Shown here: piece by piece, positions 9,857 through 22,815 of the stretch
Layout: each line of letters opens with the position of its first letter
Position numbering within the stretch: the first letter of the stretch is position 1
DNA from: Gnetum montanum
Taxonomy: Eukaryota > Streptophyta > Gnetopsida > Gnetales > Gnetaceae
NCBI GenBank assembly: GCA_015680685.1
Contig: MNCI01003573.1
Span: 1,090,894-1,124,317 of the forward strand
Length of the DNA stretch: 33,424 bases
Direction: 5' to 3'
Translations under genes and position numbers: made by a program
Notes under the pieces: generated by a model
What the model was told of the DNA's origin: nothing
The model's database searches: none
The model's input: only the letters and a program-made list of their open reading frames with translations

Positions 9857-11144
9857 GAGGTATTGAAACCCTCATATAGTTATAATATAGGTACACCCCA
9901 AGATATTCATTCAGTCTAATTAAAACTTTATAACTTAACATTGCCCGCTAGAATTGAACCCATGAATAATATATGCTTTGAAAAATTAAGAAACAGGCAA
10001 ATTCTCTCAAGGATTTCTTACGTAATTTTTGCAGCACAAATTTTTTTAGCAAGGAATAATCTAAAGATGAAAAATACTAATGTCTTTTAGACTGTAGAGA
10101 CTATAAAGAATTCTAAAGATTTTTATTTTGTTTTACTAATGATTTATATGAATTCCTATCAAAAGGTATCACTTCATGGTACATATTTTTGTGACATCAT
10201 GGTACTTATTTTTGTAGATTATTGGATTTGTTCGATCAAAAAAGGATTTTACACTAGAAATTTAAGTTATCCTTGAACATTATGAAATTAATTTTTTGCA
10301 TGCTTATGATTTTTTTCAATATTTTTTGCTTATTGAACTAACCAATTTTGGAATGGTTGAAAAATCACTGAATCTTAAAGTTTTTATGGATCAACATAAT
10401 ACTTTTATTACCTAGGAATGAAAATTGGATTTTAACCCCTATTCTTCTAATTACTCTAAAATTATTTACTATATTAAATTAAAAAATCTTCATCTTATTT
10501 TTCAAAGTGTTGAAAGAGAAATTGTTGGCAACATTAGCACAATCTTGAAGACAAAGTTAAAAACATTACTAAATTATGTGCAACATACATTATTTTGTAG
10601 AGATTGATGTATGAAAAAAGAAGAAAGAATTAAAACTCAAGGTTAGTAATCAATGTTTTTCCCAAAAAAATTACATATTATAATTTGCAAAGATGGTGTA
10701 ACTATTATCATCATAATGGCTATGTTATTAGAATCTATCATATTCTCATTAGAAAAGTTGTTAATGAGAAAAAGAAATAACTATTTTTAGAAAAGACAAA
10801 TAATGGTAGTTTTCAATAGGCACAAATGAAATCTTCTTCAACAAGTTCTTAATTCTTTACTAATCCTTTTAATTCTAAATATGCCAGTAAACTCTTGATA
10901 TCTAAAGAGAATTCCTCTTCAGAAAAAATGAAATTTTTAGTAGGGATCAATAATGCAAATACTAATGTAGATGGATTTCACTTAGTACAACATAAAAAAG
11001 AGACATTCACATATAAGTAACTCATTTTTTTCTACTTCTACTACTATTCTAAATGTTTTTTATTAGATAATTCTTTTTTACTTATTAACATGAATTATGA
11101 GATAAATGCTGAGCTTGAGAAATCAGGGATGGGAACCTCCTTCC
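9857..11144 (+). other. AT-rich region upstream of the LINE, possible ORF1 remnant
   Basis: No clear domain. A short open stretch at 10425-10607 has no recognisable similarity. Its position directly upstream of the LINE endonuclease is where ORF1 would lie, but I see no zinc knuckle or RNA-binding motif. Confidence 0.3.
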
Positions 11145-14100
11145 CCACATCTCAATGTTAGTTTTATCATAGAATGTTCGAGGCCTTTCTAATAGGTCCT
11201 GAGAAAAGATTATCAGGGAGTATATTTTAAACTAGCATTTATCTCCAAATTTTCTTTCTCTATAAGAAATTAAGATTTCAGATCATGATATTAGTTTTTT
11301 TAGTCAATGCATTTTTAAAAACTACATTATTTTTTCTACTTCATATGAAGTTAATAAAGGAGAAGCTACTATTCTTGGACTAGAAAAGTTTTGAATTCTA
11401 TTTTTATGGGAGAGTTATTTAAATTATTTGTCATAGTGAAGAAGTTAACTTTGGACTTTATAATATTTATGCTCCTAATAGTTCCAGAGATCTATCAAAG
11501 GTTAAGAAATATCTTCTATCTCTACCTAAAGTTTCTTAGACTATTAGAGGTGATATCAATATGGCTGAAAATAATTTAGATAAACTTGGTGGTCTTCCTT
11601 CTAATATGTCTTCTCAAGAAAAAGAAGATTGGTGCAATTTCAAAGAAAAATATATTTTTTCTGATGTTAGCATTATCTTTCCATCTTATTCAAATGAGAA
11701 GCATTATACTTCATGTAATTATTAACAAAAAAATGATAGAATTTATTGTCAACTTAATAACTTTTACATCTCTAATGTTTTCTTTTGGAAGCGTTCAAGG
11801 AAAGTAGAAGTGCATATACATGCTAATTTATTAGATCATTTTCCTATTATCATTTTTATTTAGAATTAATTCTTCAACCTTTTGAAAGTGTGAGCTTTTT
11901 CATAAAAGTACGAATATGTTCATAGGATCAAGAGGGAAAAATATTTTGAAGTTTTTGTAGAATGTAGAAAAAAGCCTATTGGTAATATTGGTTAGATTGT
12001 TTGGTGATAATGAACTACTTGTAGAGTCAAAAACTATGCTAGATGGTTTCAAAGAGAATTTGCTAATTCTAAGTATCAAGTTGAAGAAGATCTTGCAAAA
12101 TATGTTTAAAAAAATGCAATTTCTTTTAGACTAGAATCCATTTTATTTTGAAACTTAAAAACCCTTGGCTAAAGCTTATTATTCTAAGAAATGTTGGGAT
12201 ACTTTTGAAGCTAAAAGTGCTCATACTAAAAGTTGCATGGATTGGCTCAAAATTGAAGATGAACCTTGTAAAGAATTTTTTAAATTTTTAGAAGGAAAGA
12301 TTCAAGTGGCTAAATTGTAATCACTTTATATAAATGATTCCATTATTAAATATTCTAATAATATTAATAGTTTTTTAGCAAATCATTTCTCTTCTATTTT
12401 TTTCTACTACAATTTTTAGCAAAGAATCCTTCTAGGCCTCTAGTACACATATTCCTTATTTTATAACAAAAGTACATTAAAGTATTCTTGAAAGAAAAAT
12501 CAAAGTCATATCTTTAGTTTAGAAAATCATGAAGCTTCAAGTTATAATGGTTTTTCTATTAAATTTTTTAAGAAGCATTGGTACATTGTTGAAGATAATC
12601 TCTTTTATGTTTTTTAAGAAGCCATTAAAAAAGTTTTTCTTAGTAAAAATATTAATAAATGTGTGATTCATTTTCTCTCTAAAAATGGATATCTTCAACA
12701 TATTGAAGGCATGTTATCCTTTTTAACGGTGCTTATAAAATTTTAGCTGAATGCATGCTTTGTCGATTTCATAAGGTTATTAAAGATATCATTAGGCTCA
12801 AGTAAATTGGTTTTGTTAAAGGTAGAAATATCTTAAATAATATTATTGTAACTTGTAAGGAAATGTAATGGACTTCTCATATTAATCAAGACATTACTTT
12901 TATTGAGTTAAATGATGTCAAAGCTTATGGTAGGATTGAATGAAATTTTATTATTTCTTATCTTTATAAATTGGGATTTGGTGCTTCTTTTATTTATCTT
13001 ATTTATATCCTACTCATTGATGCTAATGCTCAAGTTACTGCTAAATTTGGATTAAGTTCCTCCTTTTCCCTTTAATAGTCAATTCTTCAAGGTTATCCTT
13101 TAGCTCCTTATCTTTTTATTCTTGCTACAAACTTTCTTTCACATAATTTACATTATGATCTATAAAGGAATTTCATTAAGGAAATTTCAATTGATGATTA
13201 AGGTATGCAATTTCTTAACATGAAATTTGCAAATGATTTTGTTTTTATGATAACAATTCTCTACAACATATCAATACTCTTTTAACTATAGTGGAGTATT
13301 ACTATGTGTTATGTGGCTTTCAGATCAATTGGCAAAAATATGTTGCTTATTATAATAACAATATTGATGAGTGGGTTACTCTCAAGCCTTGGAAAATCTT
13401 GAAAAAAAATTATTTTTAAAATTTTAGGAATACCTTTTTCTTTTGAGCCTAATCTTACTATTTTGTGAAATTATGTGGTTGATAAAATTAAAAAGAAGCT
13501 TGATAAATAGAAAAAAAATCTCACCCTTACTAGAAAAGTTTTAATTATTAAGTAAATGCTTAAATCAGCTCAAGTTTATTACTCTAGTTAGTGGGCTCCT
13601 TTTAAAACTCTTATAATAGAATTAATCATATTATTTATCATTTTCTTTAGTGTGCTAAGCAATATAGAAAAGTTTTTTCTAGAGTTTCTTAGGATATTTG
13701 CACTAGTAATAAGAGAGATTGAGGACTTGGTCTCAATAATTGTTATAACCATGATATTTCTCTTGCAACAAAAAGGATTATAAAGTGCATTAATGGATAT
13801 GATGTTTGAATACTCTTTTAAGAAACAAACTTATGCAAGAAAAACTTAAGAATGATTATAGGTGATCTCCTAATAACTTTCTTCACTATCTTCCTTTTCC
13901 TCAGGCTATTTCTATTCCTAGTTCTCCAATTCTTAAAGAAATTTGAAAGAATTAGTGCAAGTTTAGTAAATATTAGAATTACAAGAATGTTATAGTTTTA
14001 GAAGATATGCTTAAGCAAATTAACTCATGATGGATTCCTTTTAATGAAGAAGCTTAGGCTTGTAATACATCTAGATTGTATACCACTTAGAGTAAATTTG

Positions 14101-14640
14101 GTATCACTAAAATTTCTTATCTACGTATGCATGATAGGTGGATTACTTGGAATGAAGATTATAGCATCTATGATTTGAATAGAAAGAGGAAAAAGAATTT
14201 TAAAGAATTAATTTCTAATTTTAAGAATTTATTTAAAGTTAACAATAATTTGTATCAAGCTTTTTCAAATACTTTTTGGAAGAATGATAGATTTTTTTTT
14301 GCTTTTAACTCAAAAGTTTCTTATGAGATTATTAAAAATAATTATTTGATTAATAAAAAATTCAATAAGGCCTAGAAAATTCAATTATCATCGTACTTTT
14401 TGGTGAGAAAAAATGAAGGATATTTGGAGAGCTTCTACATTTCCTAAAATTTATATTTTTTAAGATGTCTTCTTCATTAAGGTTTTCCTATCATCACTCA
14501 TCTTAAATATATAAGAAATGTCTCTCCTTAATGTATTCTTTAGGGAAGTGAAGACTCATTTTCTCATGTTTTTTTGAGTGTCCTCTTGCTCAACATGCTT
14601 GGAAATGAGCATCTAGAATTTGTAGCTATTGGTTTTTTAG
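11145..14640 (+). pseudogene. L1-type LINE ORF2 (endonuclease, RT, zf-RVT), heavily decayed
   Basis: Non-LTR retrotransposon remnant. The order is canonical. The APE-type endonuclease gives NVRGL near 11175 (the preceding Trp is now a stop), NIYAPN near 11462, RGDINMAENN near 11548 and LDHFPII near 11830 (catalytic His retained). The RT entry reads NGFSIKFFKKHW near 12550 and FVKGRNILNN near 12813. The palm reads ELNDVKAYGRIE near 12905 (D of the DF.KAYDR block retained, second D changed). QGYPLAPYLFILA lies near 13088, and MKFANDFVF near 13220 shows the FADD box with Asp to Asn. A zf-RVT-like tail includes HDRWITWNEDY near 14130 and SEDSFSHVF near 14548. Stops and frameshifts are very frequent and it is strongly AT-biased, so it is an old, dead copy. 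Plant L1-like RT is the best match. Confidence 0.85.
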
Positions 14641-14750
14641 AGTAGAAGACAATAATTTGTGTTTTTATTATATAAAAGAAGTTTATTTTAATAAAATATA
14701 AGAAATTTTTAGATTTATGGGTAGTTGTAATGTTATTTTGGTCCTAATCC

Positions 14751-14772
14751 TATATATATATATATATATATA
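14751..14772 (+). repeat. (TA)11 microsatellite
   Basis: Eleven uninterrupted TA dinucleotides, about 110 bp past the last LINE-like coding. It may mark the decayed LINE tail. Confidence 0.9.
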
Positions 14773-16114
14773 ATTTTTAGAGTTATTCTAACATTGGGGC
14801 TATATTGTATTTTTTTAGTAAACTTTACCCCACTTGTCACATATATATATCTACGGCATCTCTTGGAAATATGTATAAAGGAATAATCAGCATACTTTCA
14901 ACAAAAATTTCACTAGCTCATCATCAAATCATCAATCTTGCATTAATTCATCAACATCATTCATCATTATTTACTCAATCTTGGAAGTCGAATAATCTGA
15001 ATTAGGAGCACTTACTATTTTAATTATATCTTAGTCATTTCATAATATATTTCAATGATTCCAAATTTATTTGAATGCTAGAAAATATGGCTAGATTCAT
15101 TAAAATTTCATCTCAATATATATAGCAATTTGAGAGATATTTACTCTGAAATTGGCAAATTTTCTGAGTCCTGAAATTTTACTAAAATAAATGATGATCA
15201 ATAATTGGATCATTTCTCCCTCATCTCACAGTGATTTGATGTGATTTTAGATTTATTTGAAAGCCAACATCTGTGGGAAGGTTTAACTAAAATTTTAGCA
15301 TAAGAAAATTAACAACTTTTGACTTATCATCTCTCAAAGTTGCATTACGAGAATTACCACGATTTTTGATAGGTTGAAAAGAATATAACATTACCTTAGC
15401 TTCCACATGTTTTTTGTAATACTTTCTTTCCAAATTGTAGAAAAAATTTTAAGCTTTCCAAAAATACAAATTTTATTATTTAATTCATTATGAAGTCAAG
15501 ATTACTGAGCAATTTTCTCACTACCTAAACTTTCTTTAGTAACAACTTTTAACTAACCATCAATGAAGTCATTCTTGGTGGTCAACTTGCTTTGTCTACT
15601 TCAGGTTTCAAATACTAGATTCCCAAATACCATTTTCTTCAAGTGTCAAATACAATATTCTCAAAGATATTACTTTTCAACCACAGCTTCAACTAAAAAG
15701 GCTCTTAGTGAAAGTTCAACAATTAATTTATTTTGTACAATATTATTTTCCTTTTGTTCTAGAGACTTAAGGATGGGAAGTGATGAGTGGTGAGGTACCC
15801 CTACACTCAACCATATGAATACAAGCATTACATGCAATCTAGTCGAACTCCAAGGACTAAGTGCTTATGCACCTTCACAAAATAAGGATGGATTAGGCAA
15901 TTGTTGTCTTCCCAAGCTTACTCATATGGCACAATTGTATGGTTAAGTAAACTTGAGGTATATGATTTTTATGCTTTTTATGTTTTATGTCCTAGTGCTA
16001 AAGAGGGAAGAAGTGAATTAATTGAATAACTAATTTAAATTAACAAATCAGCAAGGTCCTAACTAGTCCTAACACCAGCATCCGCTCCCACTTTTTGTAC
16101 ACATCCTGAACCAG
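14773..16114. other. AT-rich region with no recognised gene
   Basis: Two short open frames (14805-15005 and 15563-15793, plus) have no recognisable motif and look like chance. Near 15995 a GTGCTAAAGAGGGAAGAAGTG stretch followed by AATTAATTG resembles the G-rich start often seen in plant copia-type leaders. I could not find supporting coding sequence. Confidence 0.5.
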
Positions 16115-16611
16115 TGTAACACTCCTAGGATTACCAAACGCTAATCGTTATTGGGTTACTAAGTGTTCCACGCATCCTCAAAGTGGGTGTATTGAGTGTG
16201 CTTACTTGTGAAAATTAACGAATCAATAAAAGAAACATTAATTAACTAATGAAAGCACTAAAGAACTATAAATAGCATTAAGGGTGAGAGATAAGCTATT
16301 TTGAATGCTGCAAGGTTTATCACAAATTTCATCTTTATTTCCAAACACAAGTTGTGCTCAGGTACACAATGCTCGAATAAAGATCCATTTGTTTTATGAC
16401 TCCTACTACGGGCACTCAGAAAGAATTCTAACTTTGAGAGGGAGAAACTACAAGAGTTTGAGTAAGGGACTAAGAACTAACTGCCAAACCAAGTGTGCTC
16501 GCCTCTTATTTATAAGCAATGAGATAAGTCTCAATATCAAATGTCCAATATCTCTTAGCAGGATCCAATATCACGGATGCAATATCGATTCCATGATATC
16601 AGGGCTCATCA
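16115..16611 (-). mobile_element. 3' LTR of a Ty3/gypsy element (family A)
   Basis: On the minus strand it begins TGATGAGCCCTGATATCATGG at 16611 and ends AGTGTTACA at 16115, giving TG...CA ends and 497 bp. A TATA-like TATAAATAAG lies near 16505. It follows a pol tail and polypurine tract at 16612-16660, which fixes it as a 3' LTR. It shares start, TATA region and low-coordinate end with the LTR at 1-435. Confidence 0.65.
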
Positions 16612-16660
16612 TACCCCCATGACTGAATGAAAACTCATCCTCGAGTTCCTTACAAAATAT
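16612..16660 (-). pseudogene. Gypsy pol C-terminal tail and polypurine tract
   Basis: The minus strand reads CKELEDEFSFSHGG and then ATGGGGGTA immediately before the LTR. Many plant gypsy polyproteins end in an ELEDEFF-like peptide followed by a G-rich polypurine tract, so this is the 3' end of such an element. The rest of its pol is not present at higher coordinates, so it is truncated. Confidence 0.6.
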
Positions 16661-17222
16661 TGGAAAGGTATGGGATTATTGACTGAATGACAACTGATGA
16701 TGACATGGGATGATAGACTTAGAGTGCCTAGGAAAAGGATTGACAAATATATTACAACATTGGTGTTCATGCCCATTGTGGCAAACACTATACATAGATG
16801 ACATCTAGACCCTCATTCAACAGCTTGAAGAGAAAGAGAGAGAGAGAGAATGAGGTGCATTGCTGCCAATGTCGAAACTATGCATACCATTGTTCATCCA
16901 TAGCCACATGTCCAAACTTGTTCCTTGCATAAACACTCCAGCACCAGTCCATCCTAAGTACTCCCTCTTATACCAGTCCATTGTTTGTATAATTGCCATC
17001 TGCACACATAACACACTCACAAATTAGCAAGGGTAGATAAAACCTAATGCAACTGATACCTTGCCTCAATATAAAGCACATTGGCTATGTCTAATACTGG
17101 GTTATAAGTTTATGACTGATAACTATCCAAGGTGTAGGGGTAAGATAATTATGGAATGGAAAGAAAGAAAGGTATGGGGTAATGATAACTGATGATGACA
17201 TGGGGGCCCCCACAACTAAGAG
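16661..17222. other. Flank of the array, containing a ~50-bp direct duplication
   Basis: A segment around 16665-16735 (aaaggtatggg, then aactgatgatgacatggg, then ttagagtg) recurs at about 17168-17222 (aaaggtatgggg, aactgatgatgacatggg, ctaagagtg). The second copy abuts the first array unit. A short GA microsatellite lies at about 16832-16849. No coding motif recognised. Confidence 0.55.
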
Positions 17223-17751
17223 TGAATCATGTTGCAGGTTTATGGGGACCACGACATGTTTCTTTCTGATCCATGTCTTGATCACCACCCTACTTACGTT
17301 GGTCTTCTTGGTTGTTGTTACTTCTGAAGATGTTTTCTTTAGTTTCATCACAACCTTTGGCTATTTCTTCTTCAGCATCGTTGCAGCTCATCTCTTCGTT
17401 GCTATTGAAGACTTTTGTTCATTACTATTTTAGCGAAACGCTTGCATGCTTGGCATTATTTGGTGTCAAACCCCTCATGTCCACCATTCAAACATGAGGG
17501 TTCCCCTAAACCCTAAACACCCTTTGGCGCTTCCATAAGATTCGATTTTTTGAATGTTTCATGTTCATCTTTGAAATACTATTTTGTAATAGTTTTATCA
17601 GTACATCGTCCCACCCCCATCTTGCCTATGACAAGTGGGGCCCACTCTAATTTTAATGAGTGGGAGTTTCTAATTTTAGAAGTTGGAACCCTATTTATAC
17701 ATGTACTAGCATGCTCATTCCCTTACCTTTGTAGCTTCGGTTGCCTGGCCA

Positions 17752-17822
17752 CATTGCCTAAACACACTGATGAGCGGTGCAAGTCCTCGAAAATGTTGTG
17801 TAACAACAAACGTTGTGCAATG
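17752..17822 (+). ncRNA. Hammerhead-like ribozyme motif, copy 1
   Basis: CTGATGA at 17767-17773 and GAAA are intact. Stem II GCGG/CCTC has one mismatch. One T is lost in the cleavage-site region (ATGTTGTGT), which breaks the stem I register. The outer CATTGC/GCAATG pairing is intact. Probably inactive. Confidence 0.6.
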
Positions 17823-18215
17823 CTTTGAGCTTTCTATTACTTTCTGTCTAATAGTTTTTCTTTTTTAGAGTTTCTATAGTATTTCTCTCAGCCTCCCCGT
17901 TCTTTTCCTTGACGCATGAGATCTCTTCAAAAATTTCTAAAAATTTCTAAAACCCCTAAACCCTAAACCCTAAATCCTAAACACCCTTTGGCTCTACCAA
18001 ATAGATCCGATTTGTTGAATGTTTCATGTTCGCCTTTGAAATACTGTTCTATATTAGTTTTTTCAATACATCGTCCCACCCCCATCTTGCCTATGACGAA
18101 TGGGGCCTGCTCTAATTTTAATGAGCAAAGTTTCTAATTTTAGAAGTTGGAACCCTATTTATACATGTACTGTCATGCTCATTCCCTTGCCTTTGTAGCT
18201 TTAGCTGCCTAGCCA

Positions 18216-18288
18216 CATTGCCTAAACACATTGTTGATGGGTGCAAGTCCCTGAAAACATTTTGTGTTACAACAGACATTGTGCAATG
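18216..18288 (+). ncRNA. Hammerhead-like ribozyme motif, copy 2 (core broken)
   Basis: The CTGATGA strand reads CATTGTTGATGGG, so the core is disrupted. GAAAACATTTTGTGT and the outer CATTGC/GCAATG pairing are kept. Confidence 0.5.
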
Positions 18289-19115
18289 CTTTGAGCTTTC
18301 TATTACATTCTGTCTAACAGTTTTTCTATTCTACAATTTCTACAATATTTCTCTCAGCCTCCTAGTTCTTTTCCTTGATGCATGAGATCTATTTCTAAAA
18401 TTTCTAATATTTTTCTCTCTATCTCGTTGCCTTGGAATTTTAGAGTCTTGCTTGATAATGTCTTTTGCTGTTCTTTGGATTCTAACCATTGTCAAATTTT
18501 TTCTGTTTTGGTTAGGTTGTAATCCTTTTGCAGGTTCTCCACAGGTTTTGATCGCATTGCAGGATTATGCAGACCACAACATGTTTCTTTTTTATCCATG
18601 TTTTGACAACTGCCTTGCTTACGTTGGTCTTCTAGGTTGTGGTTTCTTTTGAACGTGTTTTCTTTAGTTTCATCAAAACCTCTGGTTGTTTCTTCTCCAG
18701 TGTCATTGTAGCTTGTCTCTTCGTTGCTGTTGAAGATTTTTGTTCGTTGCTGTTTTTGACCAAACGTCTGCGTGCATAACATTCTTTGATGTCAGACCCC
18801 TCATGTCCACCATTCAAACATGAGGGTTCCCCTAAACCCTAAATCCTAAATACTAAACACCCTTCGGCTCTACCAAATAGATCCAATTTGTTGAATGTTT
18901 CATGTTCGCCTTTGAAATATTCTTCTGTATTAGTTTTGTCAGTACATCATCCCACCTCCATCTCACCTATGACGAATGGGGCCTGATCTAATTTTAATGA
19001 GTGGGAGTTTCTAATTTTAATAAGCTGGAGTTTCTAATTTTAGAAGTTGGGACCCTATTTATACATGTACTGGCATGCTCATTCCCTTACCTTTGCAGCT
19101 TCGGTTACCTGGACG

Positions 19116-19188
19116 CATTGCCTAAACACACTGATGAGGGTTGCAAGTCCCTGAAAACATTTTGTGTCACAACAAATGTTCTACAATT
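19116..19188 (+). ncRNA. Hammerhead-like ribozyme motif, copy 3
   Basis: CTGATGA (19131-19137), GAAA and inner stem I ACACA/TGTGT are intact. Stem II is weakened (GGGT/CCCT), and the outer strand has changed to ACAATT. Confidence 0.65.
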
Positions 19189-19976
19189 CTTTGGGCTTTC
19201 TATTACTTTCTGTCTAATAATTTTTCCATTTTACAATTTCTACAGTATTTCTCTCAGCCTCCCCATTCTTTTCCTTGACACATGAGATCTATTTCTAAAA
19301 TTTCTAATATTTTCCTCCCTATCTCATTGCCTTGGAATTGTAGAGCCTTGCTTGATAGCATCTTTCGTTGTTCTTTGGATTTTAACCATTGTCAGATTTT
19401 CTCTATTTTGGTTAGGTTATAATCCTTTTGTAGGTTCTACACAGTTTTTGATCACATTGCAGGATTATGCAGACCACAACATGTTTTTTTTTATCCTTCT
19501 TTTGACAACCACCATGCTTACATTGGTCTTATAGGTTGTGGTTTCTTTTGAAGGTGTTTTCTTTAGTTTCATCACAACCTCTAGTTGTTTCTTCTCTAGC
19601 ATCGTTGCAGCTTGTGTCTGCGTTGTTGTTGAAGATTTTTGTTCATTGTTGTTTTCAGCCGGACATCTATGTGCATGACATTCTTTGGTGTTAGACCCCT
19701 CATGTCCACCATTCAAACATGAGTGTTCCCCTAAACCATAAACACCCTCAGCTCTGCCAAATAGATCTGATTTGTTAAATGTTTCATGTTCACCTTTGAA
19801 ATACTATTCTGTATTAGTTTTGTTAGTACATCATCCCACCCCCATCTCACCTATGATGAATGGGGCTTGCTCTAATTTTAATGAGTGAGAGTTTCTAATT
19901 TCAGAATTTGGGACCCTATTTATACATGTACTAGCATGCTCATTCCCTTGCCTTTGTAGCTTTGGCTACCTGGCTG

Positions 19977-20048
19977 CATTACTTAAACACACTGATGAGG
20001 GATGCAAGTCCTTGAAAATGTTTTGTGTCACAACAGACGTTGTGCAAT
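19977..20048 (+). ncRNA. Hammerhead-like ribozyme motif, copy 4
   Basis: CTGATGA (19992-19998), GAAA and ACACA/TGTGT are intact. Stem II GGGA/CCTT relies on G-U pairs. Stem III is AATGTT. Outer strands are CATTAC/GCAATG. Confidence 0.65.
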
Positions 20049-20484
20049 GCTTTGAGCTTTCTATTACTTTGTTTCTAATAGTTTTTCTATTTTAGATTTT
20101 CTACAGTATTTCTCTCAGCCTCCCCATTCTTTTCCTTGATGCATGAGATCTATTTCTAAAATTTCTAAAACTTCAAAAAAATTAAGTTCTAAAAAACTTT
20201 AAGCTCTAAAATTATCTAAACCCTAAACACCCCTTAGCTCTGCCATTAGATCCGATTTGTTGAATGTTTTATGTTCTCTTTCGAAATACTGTTCTGTAAT
20301 AATTTTTTCAGTACATCGTCACATTCCCATCTCACCTATGACAAATGGGGCCCGCTCTAATTTTAATGAGCAAGAGTTTCTAATTTTAATGAGCGGGAGT
20401 TTCTAATTTTAGAAGTTGGGACCCTATTTATACATGTACTGGCATGCTCATTCCCTTGCCTTTACAACTTTAGCTGCCTGGCCG

Positions 20485-20557
20485 CATTGCCTAAACACAT
20501 TGATGAGGGGTGCAAGTCCCTGAAAATGTTTTGTGTCACAACAAACATTATGCAATG
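20485..20557 (+). ncRNA. Hammerhead-like ribozyme motif, copy 5
   Basis: The core strand is TTGATGA (C3 to T). GGGG/CCCT, GAAA and the outer GCATTGC/GCAATGC pairing are kept. The core change predicts loss of activity. Confidence 0.6.
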
Positions 20558-20985
20558 CTTTGAGCTTTCTATTACTTTCTGTTTAACAATTTTTCTATTT
20601 TACAGTTTATATAGTATTTCTCTCAACCTCCCCATTCTTTTCCTTGATGCATGAGATCTATTTCTAAAATTTCTAAAATTTCTAAAACTTCAAAAAATTT
20701 AAGCTCTAAAAAAATCTAAACCCTAAACACCCTTTGACTCTACCATTAGATCTGATTTGTTAAATGTTTCATGTTCGCCTTTGAAATACTATTCTATAAT
20801 AAATTTTGTCAATACATTGTCCCATTTCCATCTCACCTATGACGAATGGGGACTGCTCTAATTCTAATGAGCAGGAGTTTCTAATTTTGATGAGTAGGAG
20901 TTTCTAATTTTAGAAGTTGCAACCCTATTTATACATGTACTAGCATGCTCACTCCTTTGCCTTTGTAGCTTCAGCTGCCTAGTCA

Positions 20986-21058
20986 CATTTCCTAAACACA
21001 CTGATGAGGGGTACAAGTCCCCAGAAACATTTTGTGTCACAACAAGCGTTCTACAATG
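20986..21058 (+). ncRNA. Hammerhead-like ribozyme motif, copy 6
   Basis: CTGATGA (21001-21007) and a perfect GGGG/CCCC stem II are present, then AGAAACATTT in place of GAAAACATTT. ACACA/TGTGT is intact. Outer strands have one change each. Confidence 0.6.
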
Positions 21059-21996
21059 CTTTGAGCTTTTCTATTATTTTCTGTCTAACATTTTTTCTAT
21101 TTTATAGTTTTTTTTTATTTCTCTAAACCTCCCCATTCTTTTCCTTGACTCACGAGATCTATTCAAAAATTTTCAGCTCTAAAAATTTTCTCTCTATCTT
21201 GTTGTCTTGGAATTGTAGAGCCTTGCTTGACAGCATCTTTTGCTATTCTCTGGATTTTAACCACTTTCAGATTTTTTCTATTTTTAATTAGGTTTTTATC
21301 CTTTTGTAGGTTCTCCATGGGTTTTGATCACATTGCAGGATTATGTGGACCACAACATGTTTCTTTTTTATCCATGTTTTGACCTTCACCCTGCTGACAT
21401 TAGTCTTTTTATTTGTGGTTACTTCTGAAGGTAGTTTCTTCTGAAGGTTTTTCACAAGTTTTGATCACGTTGCAGGATTATGTGAACAATGACATGTTTC
21501 TTTCTGATCCATGTCTTGACCACCACCCTACTTATGTTGGTCTTCTTGGTTGTGGCTTCTTATGAAGATGTTTTCTTTAGTTTCATCACAACCTTTGGTT
21601 GTTTCTTCTTCAACGTCATTACAGCTCCTCTCTTCATTGCTGTTGAAGACTTTTGTTCATTACTGTTTCATCCGAATACTTACGTGCATGGCATTCTTTG
21701 GTGTCAGACCCCTCATGTCCACCATTCAAACATGAGGGTTCCCCTAAATCCTAAACCCTAAACACCCTTCGGCTCTGTCATTAGATTCAATTTGTTGAAT
21801 GTTTCATGTTCACCTTTGAAATATTGTTCTGTAATAGTTTTGTCAGTACATCATTCCATCCCCATCTCGCCTATGAAGAATGGGATCTACTCTAATTTTA
21901 ATGAGTCGAAGTTTCTAATTTTAGAAGTTGGGACCCTATTTATACATGTACTGGCATGCTCATTCCCTTGCCTTTGTAGCTTCGGTTGCTTGGCCG

Positions 21997-22069
21997 CATT
22001 GCCTAAACACACTAATGAGGGGTGCAAGTCCTCAAAAATGTTTTGTGTCATAACAGACGTTCCTCAATG
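21997..22069 (+). ncRNA. Hammerhead-like ribozyme motif, copy 7
   Basis: CTAATGA (G5 to A) and AAAA in place of GAAA, so two core losses, both G to A. ACACA/TGTGT is intact. Confidence 0.55.
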
Positions 22070-22815
22070 CTTTGACCTTTTCTATTACTTTCTGTTTAAC
22101 AGTTTTTCTGTTTTACAGTTTCTTTAGTATTTCTCTCAGCCTCCCCATTCTTTTCCTTGAAGCACGAGATCTCATCAAAAATTTTAAGCTCTAAAAATTT
22201 TCTCTCTATCTCATTGCCTTGGAATTGCATAGCCTTGTTTGACAACATCTTTTGCTATTCTCTCGATTCTAACCACTTTTAGATTTTTTTTTTTGTTTTG
22301 GTTAGGTTTTTATCTTTTTGTAGATTCTCCACAGGTTTTGATCGCGTTGTAGGATTATGCGGACCACAACATGTTTTTGTGGTTTCTTATAAAGATGTTT
22401 TCTTTAGTTTCATCACAACCTCTAGCTATTTCTTTTTTAGCATCGTTGCACTCATCTCTTCATTGCTATTAAAGACTTTTATCCGTTATTTTTTCAGCTG
22501 AATGCTTGTGTTCATGGCATTCTATTGTGTCATACCCCTCATGTCCACCATTTAAACATGAGGGTTCCCCTAAACCCTAAACACCCTTCAGCTTTGCCAT
22601 TAGATCTAATTTGTTGAATGTTTCATGTCCGCCTTTAAAATACTATTCTGTAATAGTTTTGTCAAGACATTGTCCCAACCCCATCTCTACTATGATGAAT
22701 GGGGCCTGCTCTAATTTTAATGAGTATGAGTTTCTAATTTTAGAAGTTGGGACCCTATTTATACATGTACTGGCATGTTCATTCCCTTGCCTTTGTAGCT
22801 TCAGCTACCTGGCCG

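Noticed and set aside
11391-11807. Two short open frames as independent genes
   Set aside because: They lie in the wrong frame relative to the LINE endonuclease motifs that run through the same bases.
16817-17020. Minus-strand 67-codon open frame
   Set aside because: No recognisable motif. It contains a low-complexity Ser run from the GA microsatellite, so it is likely chance.
17949-17985. Three or more CCCTAAA repeats as a true telomere or interstitial telomeric tract
   Set aside because: Only 2-4 heptads per site and always inside the same unit context, so not a telomere. Kept only as a possible trace of telomere-linked insertion.
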